Shown here: in pieces, positions 1 to 9,957 of the stretch
Layout of the letters: each line of letters starts with the position of its first letter
Position numbering within the stretch: position 1 is the stretch's first letter
DNA from: Dentipellis sp. KUC8613
Lineage: Eukaryota > Basidiomycota > Agaricomycetes > Russulales > Hericiaceae
Length of the DNA: 64,000 bases
Direction of reading: 5' to 3'
Assembly (NCBI GenBank): GCA_002286715.1
Contig: NSJX01000004.1
Location: forward strand, 446,253-510,252
Made by a program: the position numbers and the translations under genes
Notes under the pieces: model-generated
What the model saw: only the letters and a program-made list of their open reading frames with translations
Databases searched by the model: none
What the model was told of the DNA's origin: nothing

Positions 1-729
1 CACGTGATCGTGTCGCGCTCTCACTTTGAGACGCGACGGGGCGCATCTGGGTGCACCGGGGCACAGGTCCGCGTTCCATGGCCAAGCAATCGTCAAACAC
101 GATGACGCTCATTCGCGGCGATATCGACCGCCACGTCGACTAACCAGCCACTTTGTACTGGCGACATCTTACATACATGCGCAGGTGAGTGCAGACGTAC
201 CATGATGACCATCATGGCCATGACAGCCTGGCTCTGATGAAGCGCCGTTCGTGCGAAGAGAAGCCATGCACACTGTCGTGACCACCAGCATCGACATGGT
301 CTGACGCACAGGCCTGGCCGAAACGACCCCGATGGCTTTGGCGCTCCAGAGGCAGCAAGGGCCCGGGGCGATCCCGGGCGCGACAAAGTGCGTCTATATA
401 CCCTATCTATGCACCGCCTCCGGGGCGGGCGATAACATGTGTCGGTGGCTGGACGACGGGGCGAACGATGGCCAACGAGGCGGGACGCGGATGGAAAGAG
501 CGTGCTTTGTCAGCAAGGAGTTTATCGGACCAATGGGCGGCGAGGAGTTTATCTGAGGCAGAAACGAGAATTTCGGGCGAGGCTGGCCCGACGCGCTGCC
601 CCGCACAATCCATGGAGCGAGTCTGCACAACTCCCGCTCTTTCTCCCCGACTTATATCTTGCGCTCTGTTCCAACAACCCACGCGGCGGGCCTGTTGACC
701 ACTCTGTCTCCTGCTATCTTTCCCCGATC
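1..729. promoter_or_regulatory. Upstream region of the ammonium transporter gene, with GATA motifs
   Basis: No convincing gene is seen; the open frames here are short and carry no recognisable domain. The stretch holds several GATA-type motifs: GATAA at 431-435, TTATC (reverse GATAA) at 522-526 and 549-553, and TATCT near 715. Another GATAAG lies at about 774 inside the first intron. Two of these sit in near-copies of a GAGTTTATC block 27 bp apart. A TATATA lies at 395-400 and a perfect 7-bp inverted repeat (GCCCGGG, 5-nt gap, CCCGGGC) at 361-379. Fungal GATA factors control nitrogen-regulated permeases, so a link to the downstream gene is plausible but inferred. Confidence 0.45.
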
Positions 730-2661
730 ATGTCGTCGTCGCCTATTCATTCCCGTATGTGCCTCCTAACCTCGATAAGATAGCGCACTCACCCTCCACG
801 CTCCCACAGGCGACACAGATCAGTCCAAGTGCGTCTGCCAGCCAATCCTGCTCCGCGTACATCCCCTTGCTCATCCTTATCTGTCAGATTCGACAAGGGC
901 GATGTCGCATTCATCATTCTCTCCGGCACCTTGGTCTCGTTCATGATCCCAGGGCTCGGTATGCTTATCTCCTTGCCCCGAACGGACTGCGCCCTCGCTA
1001 ATCTGCTTCGCGCTTCGCAGGCTTCCTATACTCGGGTTTGTCAAGGCGTAAATCCGCCCTGTCGCTATTTTGGGCCGTCGCAGCTTCGAATGCGGTTGTC
1101 ATCTTCCAGTGGTTTTTCTGGGGCTACTCACTCGCATTTTCCTCGACCGCCACCAATGGATACATCGGCAATCTCCACAATTTCGGCATGAAGGATGTCC
1201 TGGGCGAGCCGTCACCAGGTTCACCGCTCATCCCGGAGCTCCTATACAGTTTCTACCAGATGGAGTTCGCCTGTGTGACAATAGCCATCCTCATGGGTGG
1301 TTTAGCCGAGCGAGGGCGCGTCCTGCCTGCAATGGTGTTCGCATTTATCTGGATGACAATCGTCTACTGCCCCCTCGCATGTTGGGCCTGGGCCACCAAC
1401 GGCTGGGGCTTCAAGTGGGGCGTGCTAGATTACGCCGGTAAGCGCCCATTCCATCCCCCCCCTCCGCTCGCTAATGTCGCGGATCTCACCAGGCGGCGGG
1501 CCAGTCGAAATCGGCAGCGGCGTCGCAGGGCTCGCCTACTCCTGGGTCCTGGGCCGGCGCGGGGAGAAGGAGCTGCTCAACTTCCGGCCACACAACGTGT
1601 CGATGGTCGGCCTCGGCACGTTCATCCTGTGGTTCGGGTGGCTGGGCTTCAACGCGGGCAGCGCGTTCGGCGCGAACCTGCGCGCCGTCATGGCCGCGTG
1701 GAACTCGATGCTCGCGGCTGCGATGGGCGGCATCGTGTGGTGTCTGCTCGACTACCGCTACGAGCGCAAATGGAGCATGGTCGGCTTTTGCTCGGGCACG
1801 ATTGCGGGGCTTGTTGCCGCGACGCCGTCGTCGGGGTACACGCCCACCTGGGCCGCAGTTATTATCGGCATCGTCACCGGCGCCGTGTGTAATTTTGCGA
1901 CCAAGGGTGCGTGCCTCCTGTCTTACTTCCCGGAAGAGCGGACCGCTAACGTTCGCCCGCAGTGAAATTCCTGATCCGCATCGACGACGCGCTCGACTTG
2001 TTCGCGGAGCACGCGGTCGGCGGCATCGTGGGCCTGCTCTTCAACGCGTTCTTCGCGAAGCAGAGCATCATCGCGCTCGACGACGTCAACACGGCGACGC
2101 GCGGCGGCTGGGTCGACCACAACTGGAAGCAGCTGTACATCCAGTTCGCGTACATCTGCGCCGTGTGCGGCTACACATTCGTCGTCACCGCGCTCATCGC
2201 CAAGGCGCTCGACCTCACCATCGGCCTACGCGCGACCGAGGACGCGGAGACGCTCGGCATGGACGAGGACCAGGTGCGTTTCCCCTGTCCCTTATGCCGA
2301 ACGAAGAATAAAATTAACGGGTGTGTGATTTTTGTGTGTGCAGATCGGCGAATTCGCGACAGACTACATCGAGGTGCGCCGCGACTACACCGACTGGACC
2401 GCGCGGCCGGACATCTCGAACGAGAAGATCCCCGACGCGCCGCACCCCGTCGCCGCGGGCAACCGGCACGGCGCGCCCGAGGTGAGCGTGTACGGGCACC
2501 CGCAGGACGAGAACGGCCATGCGCACCCGCAGCTGCAGTTGCCGCCCAATGGCAACGGCGCTGCGAACGGGAACGGGAATGGGATCGGGGTAGGGGCGGG
2601 GGTAGGGGGCCTCGATCCGATATCCGAAAAGACGACGCGGAAGGACGGCGGGGCGTCATAG
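730..2661 (+). CDS. Ammonium transporter (Amt/Mep family)
   Basis: Plasma-membrane ammonium permease. I assemble seven exons: 730-754, 810-828, 888-958, 1021-1437, 1493-1906, 1963-2273 and 2344-2661, all GT-AG and in phase. Family signatures are the FQWFFWGYSLAFS helix, GGLAERGR, a conserved helix ending in WLGFNAGSAFGAN, and HAVGGIVG. The twin-histidine pore site is Glu/His: codon 1507-1509 encodes Glu in GGGPVEIGSG where most Amt proteins have His, while the second His (2010-2012) is kept. Glu at this site is known from yeast Mep1/Mep3, whereas Mep2-type sensors keep His. The cytosolic tail is hydrophilic and rich in Asn/Gly/Pro. The weakest part is the 5' end, with two tiny exons. GATA motifs upstream suggest nitrogen control. 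Confidence 0.93.
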
Positions 2662-3431
2662 CATTGAGCGGTGGGCTTCTTGGGACATTTTTATTCATCT
2701 ATTCGCATCTTGGCCGACATCCATCCACATCCACATCCACACACCCATCCATCTATCCCCCCATCTACCCCTCATTGCATATATCTGCGCATTCACACAT
2801 ACGCACGCGCACACACGCATACGCATACATGCACACACATGCACACACATGCACATACACACACTAGTCGGGACGGGCACGCGTGGTTTGGGTTCGGAAA
2901 AAGTAATGGTACGCACGCGCTGGTAGTGGTTAGTTAGTAGGTACGTATACTTGCGTACGTGTAGTCAGTAGTAGCAGTAGTGTTGTTGTTCAGGGTTTCG
3001 GGTTGTTGTCGTAGTTGTTGTTGTTGTCATCGCGGGGAGGCACGCACAGGGGATTCAGAATGTATTAGCACGCGCACGGTGTGGTTTTAGACAAGTCCAT
3101 CTTTCCTCTTTCATTTGGGTCTCTGGGTCTAAATTGTGAATCTGCATTGCGGCATATCATTTCTCGTATGGTAGCGCGTATCGTGTAAGTAGGTACAATC
3201 CGAATCGAAAGTCAATAAAGAGTCTCCGAGAAACCAAACCAAGCTCAAGTCTCCTCCTCCGCTTCTTCTACGATGTCTCATCCATCCTCCATCCATATCC
3301 ACATCCACATCCACACACTCACGGAGCATGAACGAGCTCATTATCGCCACATACCGTATATAAATACCGCCTCGTCCTCGTCTTCCACTACCACCACTCA
3401 CCCACATCACCCATCGCTCGACACTCGCGGC
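2662..3431. repeat. Convergent 3' intergenic region with microsatellites
   Basis: Between the 3' ends of the ammonium transporter (+) and prenylcysteine oxidase (-) genes. It contains simple repeats: CATCCA/CACATC-type units at about 2715-2760, CACACATG/CACACG units at about 2795-2865, a GTT-rich run at about 2980-3027, and another CATCCA/CCATAT cluster at about 3280-3320. Short frames here only translate repeats. No gene is seen. Confidence 0.7.
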
Positions 3432-5581
3432 TCAGCAATCCCACCCATACACGAAATCCTTCGCCGCGCCCTTCGGCTGCGGCTGCGGCTCCGCGTCCGC
3501 GGGCTTCGCGGGGCATATCGCCGCGTCGAACTCCTCGCGCAGGAGCCAGTCGACGATGTTGCGCGACGCGAGGGTTTCGGTTTCCATCGTCGAGATGAAC
3601 CTGTGCGGGCGCGGTGTGAGTAAATGGGGTAAGGAGAGCAAAGAGGAAGGGGAAGGAGGGGGAAAGACGTACGGCTCGAACGCGTTCACGTAGAAGAGGC
3701 CCCGGTCGAGCTTGATGGGCGGGAACGTGGTCGTGGGCGGGAGCACGGGGTACGAGTCCCACTGCCATACACAGGCGAGTCAAAATTAGCACAATGCAAA
3801 GGATAACGAGAGAAGGGAAAGAGGAGAGAAAGACGCACCTCCTGCCGGAGCACCCACCCCACCTGCCCCAAGAACATATTCGCGAGCCACTCGTCCGACA
3901 CGGGCGCCATCGAGAAGATCTTCACGACCCACTCGTCCTTCTCCGGCGCCTCCTCCTCTTTCACCTCCTTCTCAGCCTCCACCGGGACCGCCTCGGCATC
4001 CTGCTTGCCCTCCTCACCCTCCACCACCTTCTCCGCACTCACATGCGCCTCCGGCTCGGGCTCAGGCTCCGCCTCCGTCGACGCGCGCCTCCTCAGCTTC
4101 CCATGGTACGTTAGCGAGTTAAACTCTGGCGCGCGCCCGCCGGCGCGCATGCCCTCGAGCGTCGTGAGCACGGCCGTGGGCGCCTTGGCGCCCTCCGCGA
4201 GCCCGAAGTAGACCGGGTTCGGCGCGGGCGCGGTCGTGGCGAGCAGCGTGACGTGCAGGCGCACGTACGGCTGCGCGGGCACGAGCGGCGCGAGGTCCGA
4301 GGGGAGCGAGATGTCCGAGCTGTGGTACGGCGCGGCGAGGATGACCGCGCGGTAGTCGAGCGTGCCTTTGTTCGAGCGCACGGTCCAGTGTGTGGGGGAC
4401 TTGCGCGCGATGGAGCTTACCTGGGGAGGGCGGATGGGTGTGGGTTGTAGTGGGAGGGTGGAAAGAGGGGGAGGACGTACGATAGTGTCGAGGAAGACGT
4501 TTGCCCCGGAGTGCTTGACGAAGGCGTCGAAGATCTGCCAGTTGCCGCCCTTGACGCTCGATGCGCCGGCCGCGGCGACGGAGCACGCTGCCTCGAGTGC
4601 GTGGATGCTGTCCATGTCCTAATAAACAAGCATACGCTGTCGTCAGCACGCATTCCCAACATTGGGCGCGCTCTGCGCACCTGGGCATAGTTGACGAGCG
4701 TCGCAGCCTCGATGAGCTCATACGTGAACTTCTTGGACACGCCATTGCTCTGGAAGTACTCGCCGCCGGTCTGCGCGACCAGCTCCGTCCAGCCAAGCTC
4801 TTCAGTGAGCGCGGTGATGTTCGTCCAGCTGGGCGTCGAGGGTGCATAGAGGCCGACGAACTTGTCGGTCATCTGCTTGACGCTGGAAAGTGGAGCATAT
4901 GGGGTGAGCACCTGTACGGCATGCGGCATGAGGCGAGATAGACGCGTACAGGCGCTGGGCTTTTGTGGGGGCGGTGTAGCCATATCGCCAGATTACCTTG
5001 AGGCTGTCGTACCAGGAGCCAATCGTCCCACCTACTGTGCCCAGCTGCGGGGAGATACGACGATGAGATGATGGAGCTCAATGATGAGAAAGCAACGCAC
5101 TCTGAACACGAAATCTTCGCCGTCCCAGAAGCCCGTCTCGCCGCTGCCCTCTTCGAAGTTTATCCTCGAGAGGTTGAATTCATTTGTCGCTTTCCACAAG
5201 TTCTTGTTGATCTCGACGAATACCGAAGCGCCGAGCTCGACAGGCTCGTACGAGAGGTCATCGTAGGGTTGGACGGTGGTACTCCCTGATCAACTGTCAG
5301 AAACGGGCGCGCAGAGGCAAACAAGAGCACTGACTGCCGCCAATATGGCTGTTGCGGTCGTAGATGTCAATGGCGACGTCAAGCCCGTACCGCTCCTTCG
5401 CCTTGGCTATCCAAAACGCAGCGGACGAGCCTCCAGCGCCAGCCCCAATGATCGCGATGCGGGAAGTCTGTGACGCGTCGGTGATCTCGAGCTTTGAGCC
5501 GGAGAGCCATCTGTCGAAGAAGGGGACCTGGATGGCAGCGGCGGAGGCTGCGAGGAGGAGGAGGGGGCCAGTGTGGCGCAT
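3432..5581 (-). CDS. Prenylcysteine oxidase (FAD-dependent)
   Basis: FAD thioether oxidase that cleaves farnesyl- or geranylgeranyl-cysteine released when prenylated proteins are degraded; it acts in the lysosome or vacuole lumen in this family. The start at 5581 gives a signal peptide (MRHTGPLLLLAASAAA) followed by the dinucleotide-binding motif IAIIGAGAGGSSAAFW. Later exons carry the prenylcysteine lyase domain, with GTIGSWYDSLK-like, TALTEELGW, KGGNWQIF and RAVILAAPYHSSDI segments. The C-terminal exons end in DFVYGWDC and a TGA at 3432. An acidic low-complexity insert (many Glu, PEPEPE, about 3950-4090) interrupts the C-terminal domain and is not a usual family feature. Several introns split the gene. 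It shares a 383-bp upstream region with the divergent F-box gene. Confidence 0.9.
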
Positions 5582-5964
5582 GGTGGTGGGGAAGTACAGG
5601 GAGGATGGAGGCGGCGTTGCGTGCGCTTTGGCTGGAGCACGACAACGCGGGCCCAGATCTGGAATCGGCGATCTACACCGGTCACGACATGCTCCCGATC
5701 ACCTGCTCGCTCTCTTCAAAGTCCTCCCGTTCATGACCTCTTCTCTCTGACCTCGTTGCAGCTTCTTGCGCTCATCATCACGCTCGTTGATGTCGCGTCT
5801 GTCTGCCCGACGATCCCCATCCTCGTTTCGCGCAATTATCTGCTTCCGTTATCCGATACTGCAGCTCTTTAGATACTTCCGCTGACCCACTTGTTCTGCA
5901 GCGCACCTGATTATTCTCACCCTTGAATACCGCAGCGACCCACCTCTTTCCACACTTGCCCATC
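5582..5964. promoter_or_regulatory. Divergent promoter between prenylcysteine oxidase and F-box gene
   Basis: About 380 bp between two start codons that point away from each other. It includes pyrimidine-rich stretches near 5700-5770 and 5885-5960, typical of fungal core promoters on the + side. I see no further motif that I can name and no gene. Confidence 0.5.
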
Positions 5965-7778
5965 ATGAGTAGGTCCCGCCGCTATTCCCCAACCCATACA
6001 CCAACTCACCTCCCACCAGGCGACGAACCAAGCATGTCGGCCTCACCCTTCCTCAACATGCCCTTTGAAGTGACCGAGCACACGCTCACCTTCTGCCACC
6101 CGCGCGACGTCTCCGCCTTCTCCCAAGCCAGCCGCTTCACCCACAGCCTCGTCAACACGCTCTGCGGCCAATACCTCTGGCGCCAGCTCTTCCTCGCGTA
6201 CCCCTTCGACGACCTCCGCTCGTCCCCCGTCGCCGCGCCCGACGCCGTCCCGGACTGGCGCACCGAGCTCCAGCGGCGCGTGCACGCCGAGTACATCGCG
6301 CGCGAGGGCGGCGACCGGTACGAGCTGCTCGACGTCCTCCTCTCCGCCCTCCGCCGCGCCGCGCCCGTGCCCCCACCCTCCCCCTCCACCCCCGACAGCA
6401 CGCTCTCCCCTCCCGCGCCCCCTTCAGCAAACATGCAGTGGGTGCGCGAGCAGGCCGACCACTTCGCGGGGCTCGAGGAGCAGGCGCCCCACATCGGCCC
6501 GCCCGCGCTCGCGGAGCTGCGCGCGCACCTCGCGCTCACGCACGCGCGGGGCTCGGGCCCGAGCGCGCCGGCGCACGTCAAGCGCGCGCGGCGCGTCGCG
6601 CGCTCGTTCGTGTACGACCTGCGCACGTGTACCGAGGAGCGCGAGTGGGGCCCGTTCTGCGACAGCGCGACGCGCGTCGACTGGGCGCACGTCAATGCGA
6701 TCGTCACGACGATCGTCATGAATCTGCGCGACTTTGGCCAGCATTGGCCGGTCGAGTACCAGCCGCGCGCGGTCACGGATGGGCTGGAGGCGTCGCGGGC
6801 GTATTCGGCGCCGGAGGTGCATAAGAGGCCGCCGGAGGACTGGGCGGGGGTTACGGGGCATTGGATGCGGATTGTGTGTTTCTGTGATTATCGGTAAATG
6901 TCTTGTTTGAATAGTCGTCGGCGTCTTTCTGACCCTCTAGTCTTTGCTGCCCAGAGATTTAATAAGTAAGCCTGTTTCGTTCACTTGCAGCCCGTAATAT
7001 CTGACGTTTCTCCCGCCATCTAGGATTCAACGTATGTTGCGCCCCCCTTCGCCCCTCTTGTCCTCTGACCTCTGAACCGCACAGGCCTACGGCTGCCGCG
7101 AAGACTTCTTCGACGACGACTACGAAGAAGCCTCGCGTCTCCTACGTCTCAAGCTGCACCTCGAGTCCGTCGAGTCGGACCCGGTCGTGCTCGCCGCGCT
7201 GCCGGACCGCACGCGCCCGCCGCTCACGTTCGCGGGCACGATGCGCGGGTTCAACTCGGACGAGGTGCTCGACCGCGCGGTCCGCGGCACCGTCTCCGTC
7301 ATGCCAGACGGCAATGTCCGCTGGAGCTTCGTAGGAAACCGCGCGCCGTTGCTGCGTTTGGGGATTTGCTAATGCTTTTTTTGTCTTTTGTTTAGGTGTC
7401 GTTGTATAATAGCCAGGAACAGTGGAGGTGAGGCTTGATTTCTGTTGATGGACTGGACGGAGATGGTTGACGGTGTTGGGTTTTTGCAGCTCGGAGGGGA
7501 TACAGCTGGGCGGTGTGTGCAGCGCTGCTGGGATCGTCGGTATTTGGTCGGGGGCCTTCCACGATCATGGTACGCATTATCCTCGACATTCCTCCTGCGC
7601 CATCTTGACTCCCTCCGCGCCATTTGACAGGCGATCCGGCAGGTAAGTCTGCAGAGTCACATTTATTCCGTTCAAAGGTGTTCAACCTCGTCTAGGTCCC
7701 TTCTGGTTTTTCAAGACCCACGAGAAGACGAACGACGCGCTCATCTCACGAACAGGGGCCCTATTCCAAACGGACTGA
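5965..7778 (+). CDS. F-box domain protein
   Basis: Probable substrate adaptor of an SCF ubiquitin ligase. A short first exon (5965-5968) joins 6020 to give MSDEPSMSASPFLNMPFEV. The F-box follows at about residues 11-55 (LNMPFEVTEHTLTFCHPRD, then FSQASRFTHSLV). Downstream is a mushroom-type F-box C-terminal region with WRTELQRRV, DWAHVNAIVTTIVMNLRDF and GVTGHWMRIVCFCDYR. The end is broken by many short exons: a segment VSLYNSQEQWSSEGIQLGG, then GDPAGPFWFFK, ending at the TGA 7776-7778. Exons between 6897 and 7080 are very short and their edges uncertain. The substrate is unknown. The main exon is very GC-rich, which opens long meaningless frames on the other strand. Confidence 0.82.
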
Positions 7779-8016
7779 CAGGAAACGCCCCCCTCCCAAT
7801 TCGTTACAGTATGAATGGTACTCTGGAACACACGCAGATGCTATGCTTGGTGGTGGTACAGTGGATTCGTATGTACATTGCTTTATTGTATTCAATATGC
7901 CTCGCTTTTTTCCCGCTTACTCTCTGGAGATGCAGTGTAGATTTTAATGTATAATTTCAATTTGGTGACACTCTTCACAAATTTATGTGCAATTTCGTTC
8001 AATTACCCGTCATTTT

Positions 8017-9181
8017 TTAGTTTTGGAGGACGTTTTGGAAGTACTTCGCCAGTCGGGCGTAGACTTCCTCGAACCTGACACCACATAAATCGGATATGAC
8101 GACATCGGAAAGGTGGAATGTGCTCACCGCTTTTTATTCAGGGGGTCGTCGAGGTCGCCACGCGCGCCTGCGAAGCCGTGGAACCTGGAGCAGCTATCAG
8201 CAACATACGCAAGAGTGGTAATGAAAATAATTCACATGTCCTGATACAGTTCATTGTCCACTTTGTCTGCAACAGCTTTGTTCTTCATGATTTTCACAAT
8301 CTTTTGATACTTCAAACAGGAATATTCCTTTCAGTGCTAGATCCCCGACGCGTGCAGAGGCACATTCACCTCTTCGAGAGACTCGTCCTTGGTGATGTAA
8401 ATCGCCAGGGGCAGGTCGAGCGGGATTGTGTCTTCGGCTTTCAGCATCCTGCAGAGACAGGGGTCTCAGACGCATACTTGGAGCACACGAACGGCGTCAC
8501 GGTACGTACGCGGGGTGAAGGACACCCACAGCATCGAACGGCGTATCGGCCACACCACCCGCCAAAATGGACACCTTCCCGCCTGCGTGTACCGAAACAG
8601 ATTCAATCAACGGCTCTCCAAACACACCTCGCAATATATAGGAGGCCATGAACAACTCAAAAACTCACCCCAGCACAGCCCATACACGCCGATCCGGCGC
8701 ACGCCCTCCCCGCGCAGCGCACGGCCGACGCACAGGAGCTTCTCGACGTTCTTCTGCGGGTTCGCGGTGCCGCCGAAGAACGCCTGCAGCTGCGCGCGCG
8801 CCGCGTCCGTCCTGGGCGGGAACTGCGCGGTGTCCCAGGGCCTGTTCGGCTCGAAGAAGTCGGGCATGACGACGCGCGCGTGGAGCGCGTCCGCGAGGCG
8901 GTCTGCGCCCTGCTGCGTCTGCGGCTTGAACCTGCCCGGCCGCATTAACACTTAGCTCAGCCCTCGATTCCACTTGCGTGCAATGGCTGGAGGAGGCGCG
9001 CGCACCCGAAGATGTCGTACACGCACACGACGGCGGTCTCGCTCGTCGCGGGCCCGGTGATGTACGCGCTCTTGAAGCCGGCGTAGGGCCGGATGGACCC
9101 CTTCGGGGTATAGTCCGACTGCACGGCGGGCACGGTGCAGCAGGCGATGTTGTCGTTGTGCACCTGGTGCGATGTGGACAT
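8017..9181 (-). CDS. Dienelactone hydrolase family protein
   Basis: Alpha/beta-hydrolase of the dienelactone hydrolase family, which hydrolyses small lactones or esters; the true substrate cannot be read from sequence. The N-terminus shows SETAVVCVYDIFG. The nucleophile elbow GVYGLCWGG carries the catalytic Cys (about 8675), LPLAIYITKDESLEEV lies in the later region expected to carry the acidic residue, and FHGFAGARGDL holds the catalytic His (about 8155). The protein ends in AKYFQNVLQN with TAA at 8017-8019. I chose the ATG at 9181 because it fits the usual family length. The frame stays open upstream to ATGs at 9253 and 9289, giving an Arg/Ala/Ser-rich, acid-poor leader that could target mitochondria. 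It is convergent with the F-box gene and divergent from LAS1. Confidence 0.88.
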
Positions 9182-9957
9182 GGCTGCGGTGCGTGCGGCG
9201 GAGGCGGGGGTGGGGCGGAGGTGCGCTGCAACGGCTTGAATACGGTGCATCATGGCGGATTCGAAATACCAAGCGGGACGGGGGGTCAATGGAGGGTCTT
9301 GGGAGCTGGGACGCGGAGAAGAGACTCGGAGCGCTCACACGTGCGGGGGTAATGTTACGGAAAGTTATATAGCGGGCTGATCAAGGCCCTGAGATTCAGA
9401 AGCTCAGCGGGGGCTCGAGCTCGTGGCGGTGGTTCGTGACTGCGTGAGGGGCGCACCGGCGACATACGGACATCCTCCCACTCCCGACTCCCGACTCCCG
9501 ACGTCATTTCAATATCCCGTGAGAATGCTTGGTCAGCAGAAAGACCTCGCGCGCGATGCGCGACGCGGGAGAGCACAATTCGACCCTCACCACGGCTCTG
9601 CGATTTTTTTCGCGGAGTAACTCTCTGTTGCTCGTAGCTTGGGGTATGCTGGGATGGGGAGACGCACGCAGAGCTCAATTAAGCCGGAGCGCCTTCCAGC
9701 GTGTGCACCCGTCGTTTCCGTATGGTCGGCGGTGTGGAAGGTGCTTGACTATGCAGCTCGTACATTCTTTTATACCCTTGTCTTTTGTACTTCTTCTCGT
9801 GAATATGATCGCATTTCAATTTTCTGCCATGTTTGACTCCGTATACTCTTCGGTGTTTTCTGAGACAACGTCACCCAGTGCAGTTTCTTCTCGAAGATGA
9901 CTACAGCGATGCAAACTTCCTCTCTTCCTCTTCCCTTCAACACAAAATTGTGTGCCA
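9182..9957. promoter_or_regulatory. Divergent intergenic region between the hydrolase gene and LAS1
   Basis: About 775 bp. A small tandem repeat of CTCCCGA units (three copies, about 9478-9502) runs directly into a CRE-like GACGTCA (9500-9506). The proximal 5' part may encode the extended leader of the hydrolase. No separate gene is seen. Confidence 0.5.

Noticed and set aside
2700..2870. CA/CATCCA repeats as a CRISPR-like or telomeric array
   Set aside because: Units are short, continuous and imperfect with no spacers, and they do not match telomere repeats; plain microsatellites.
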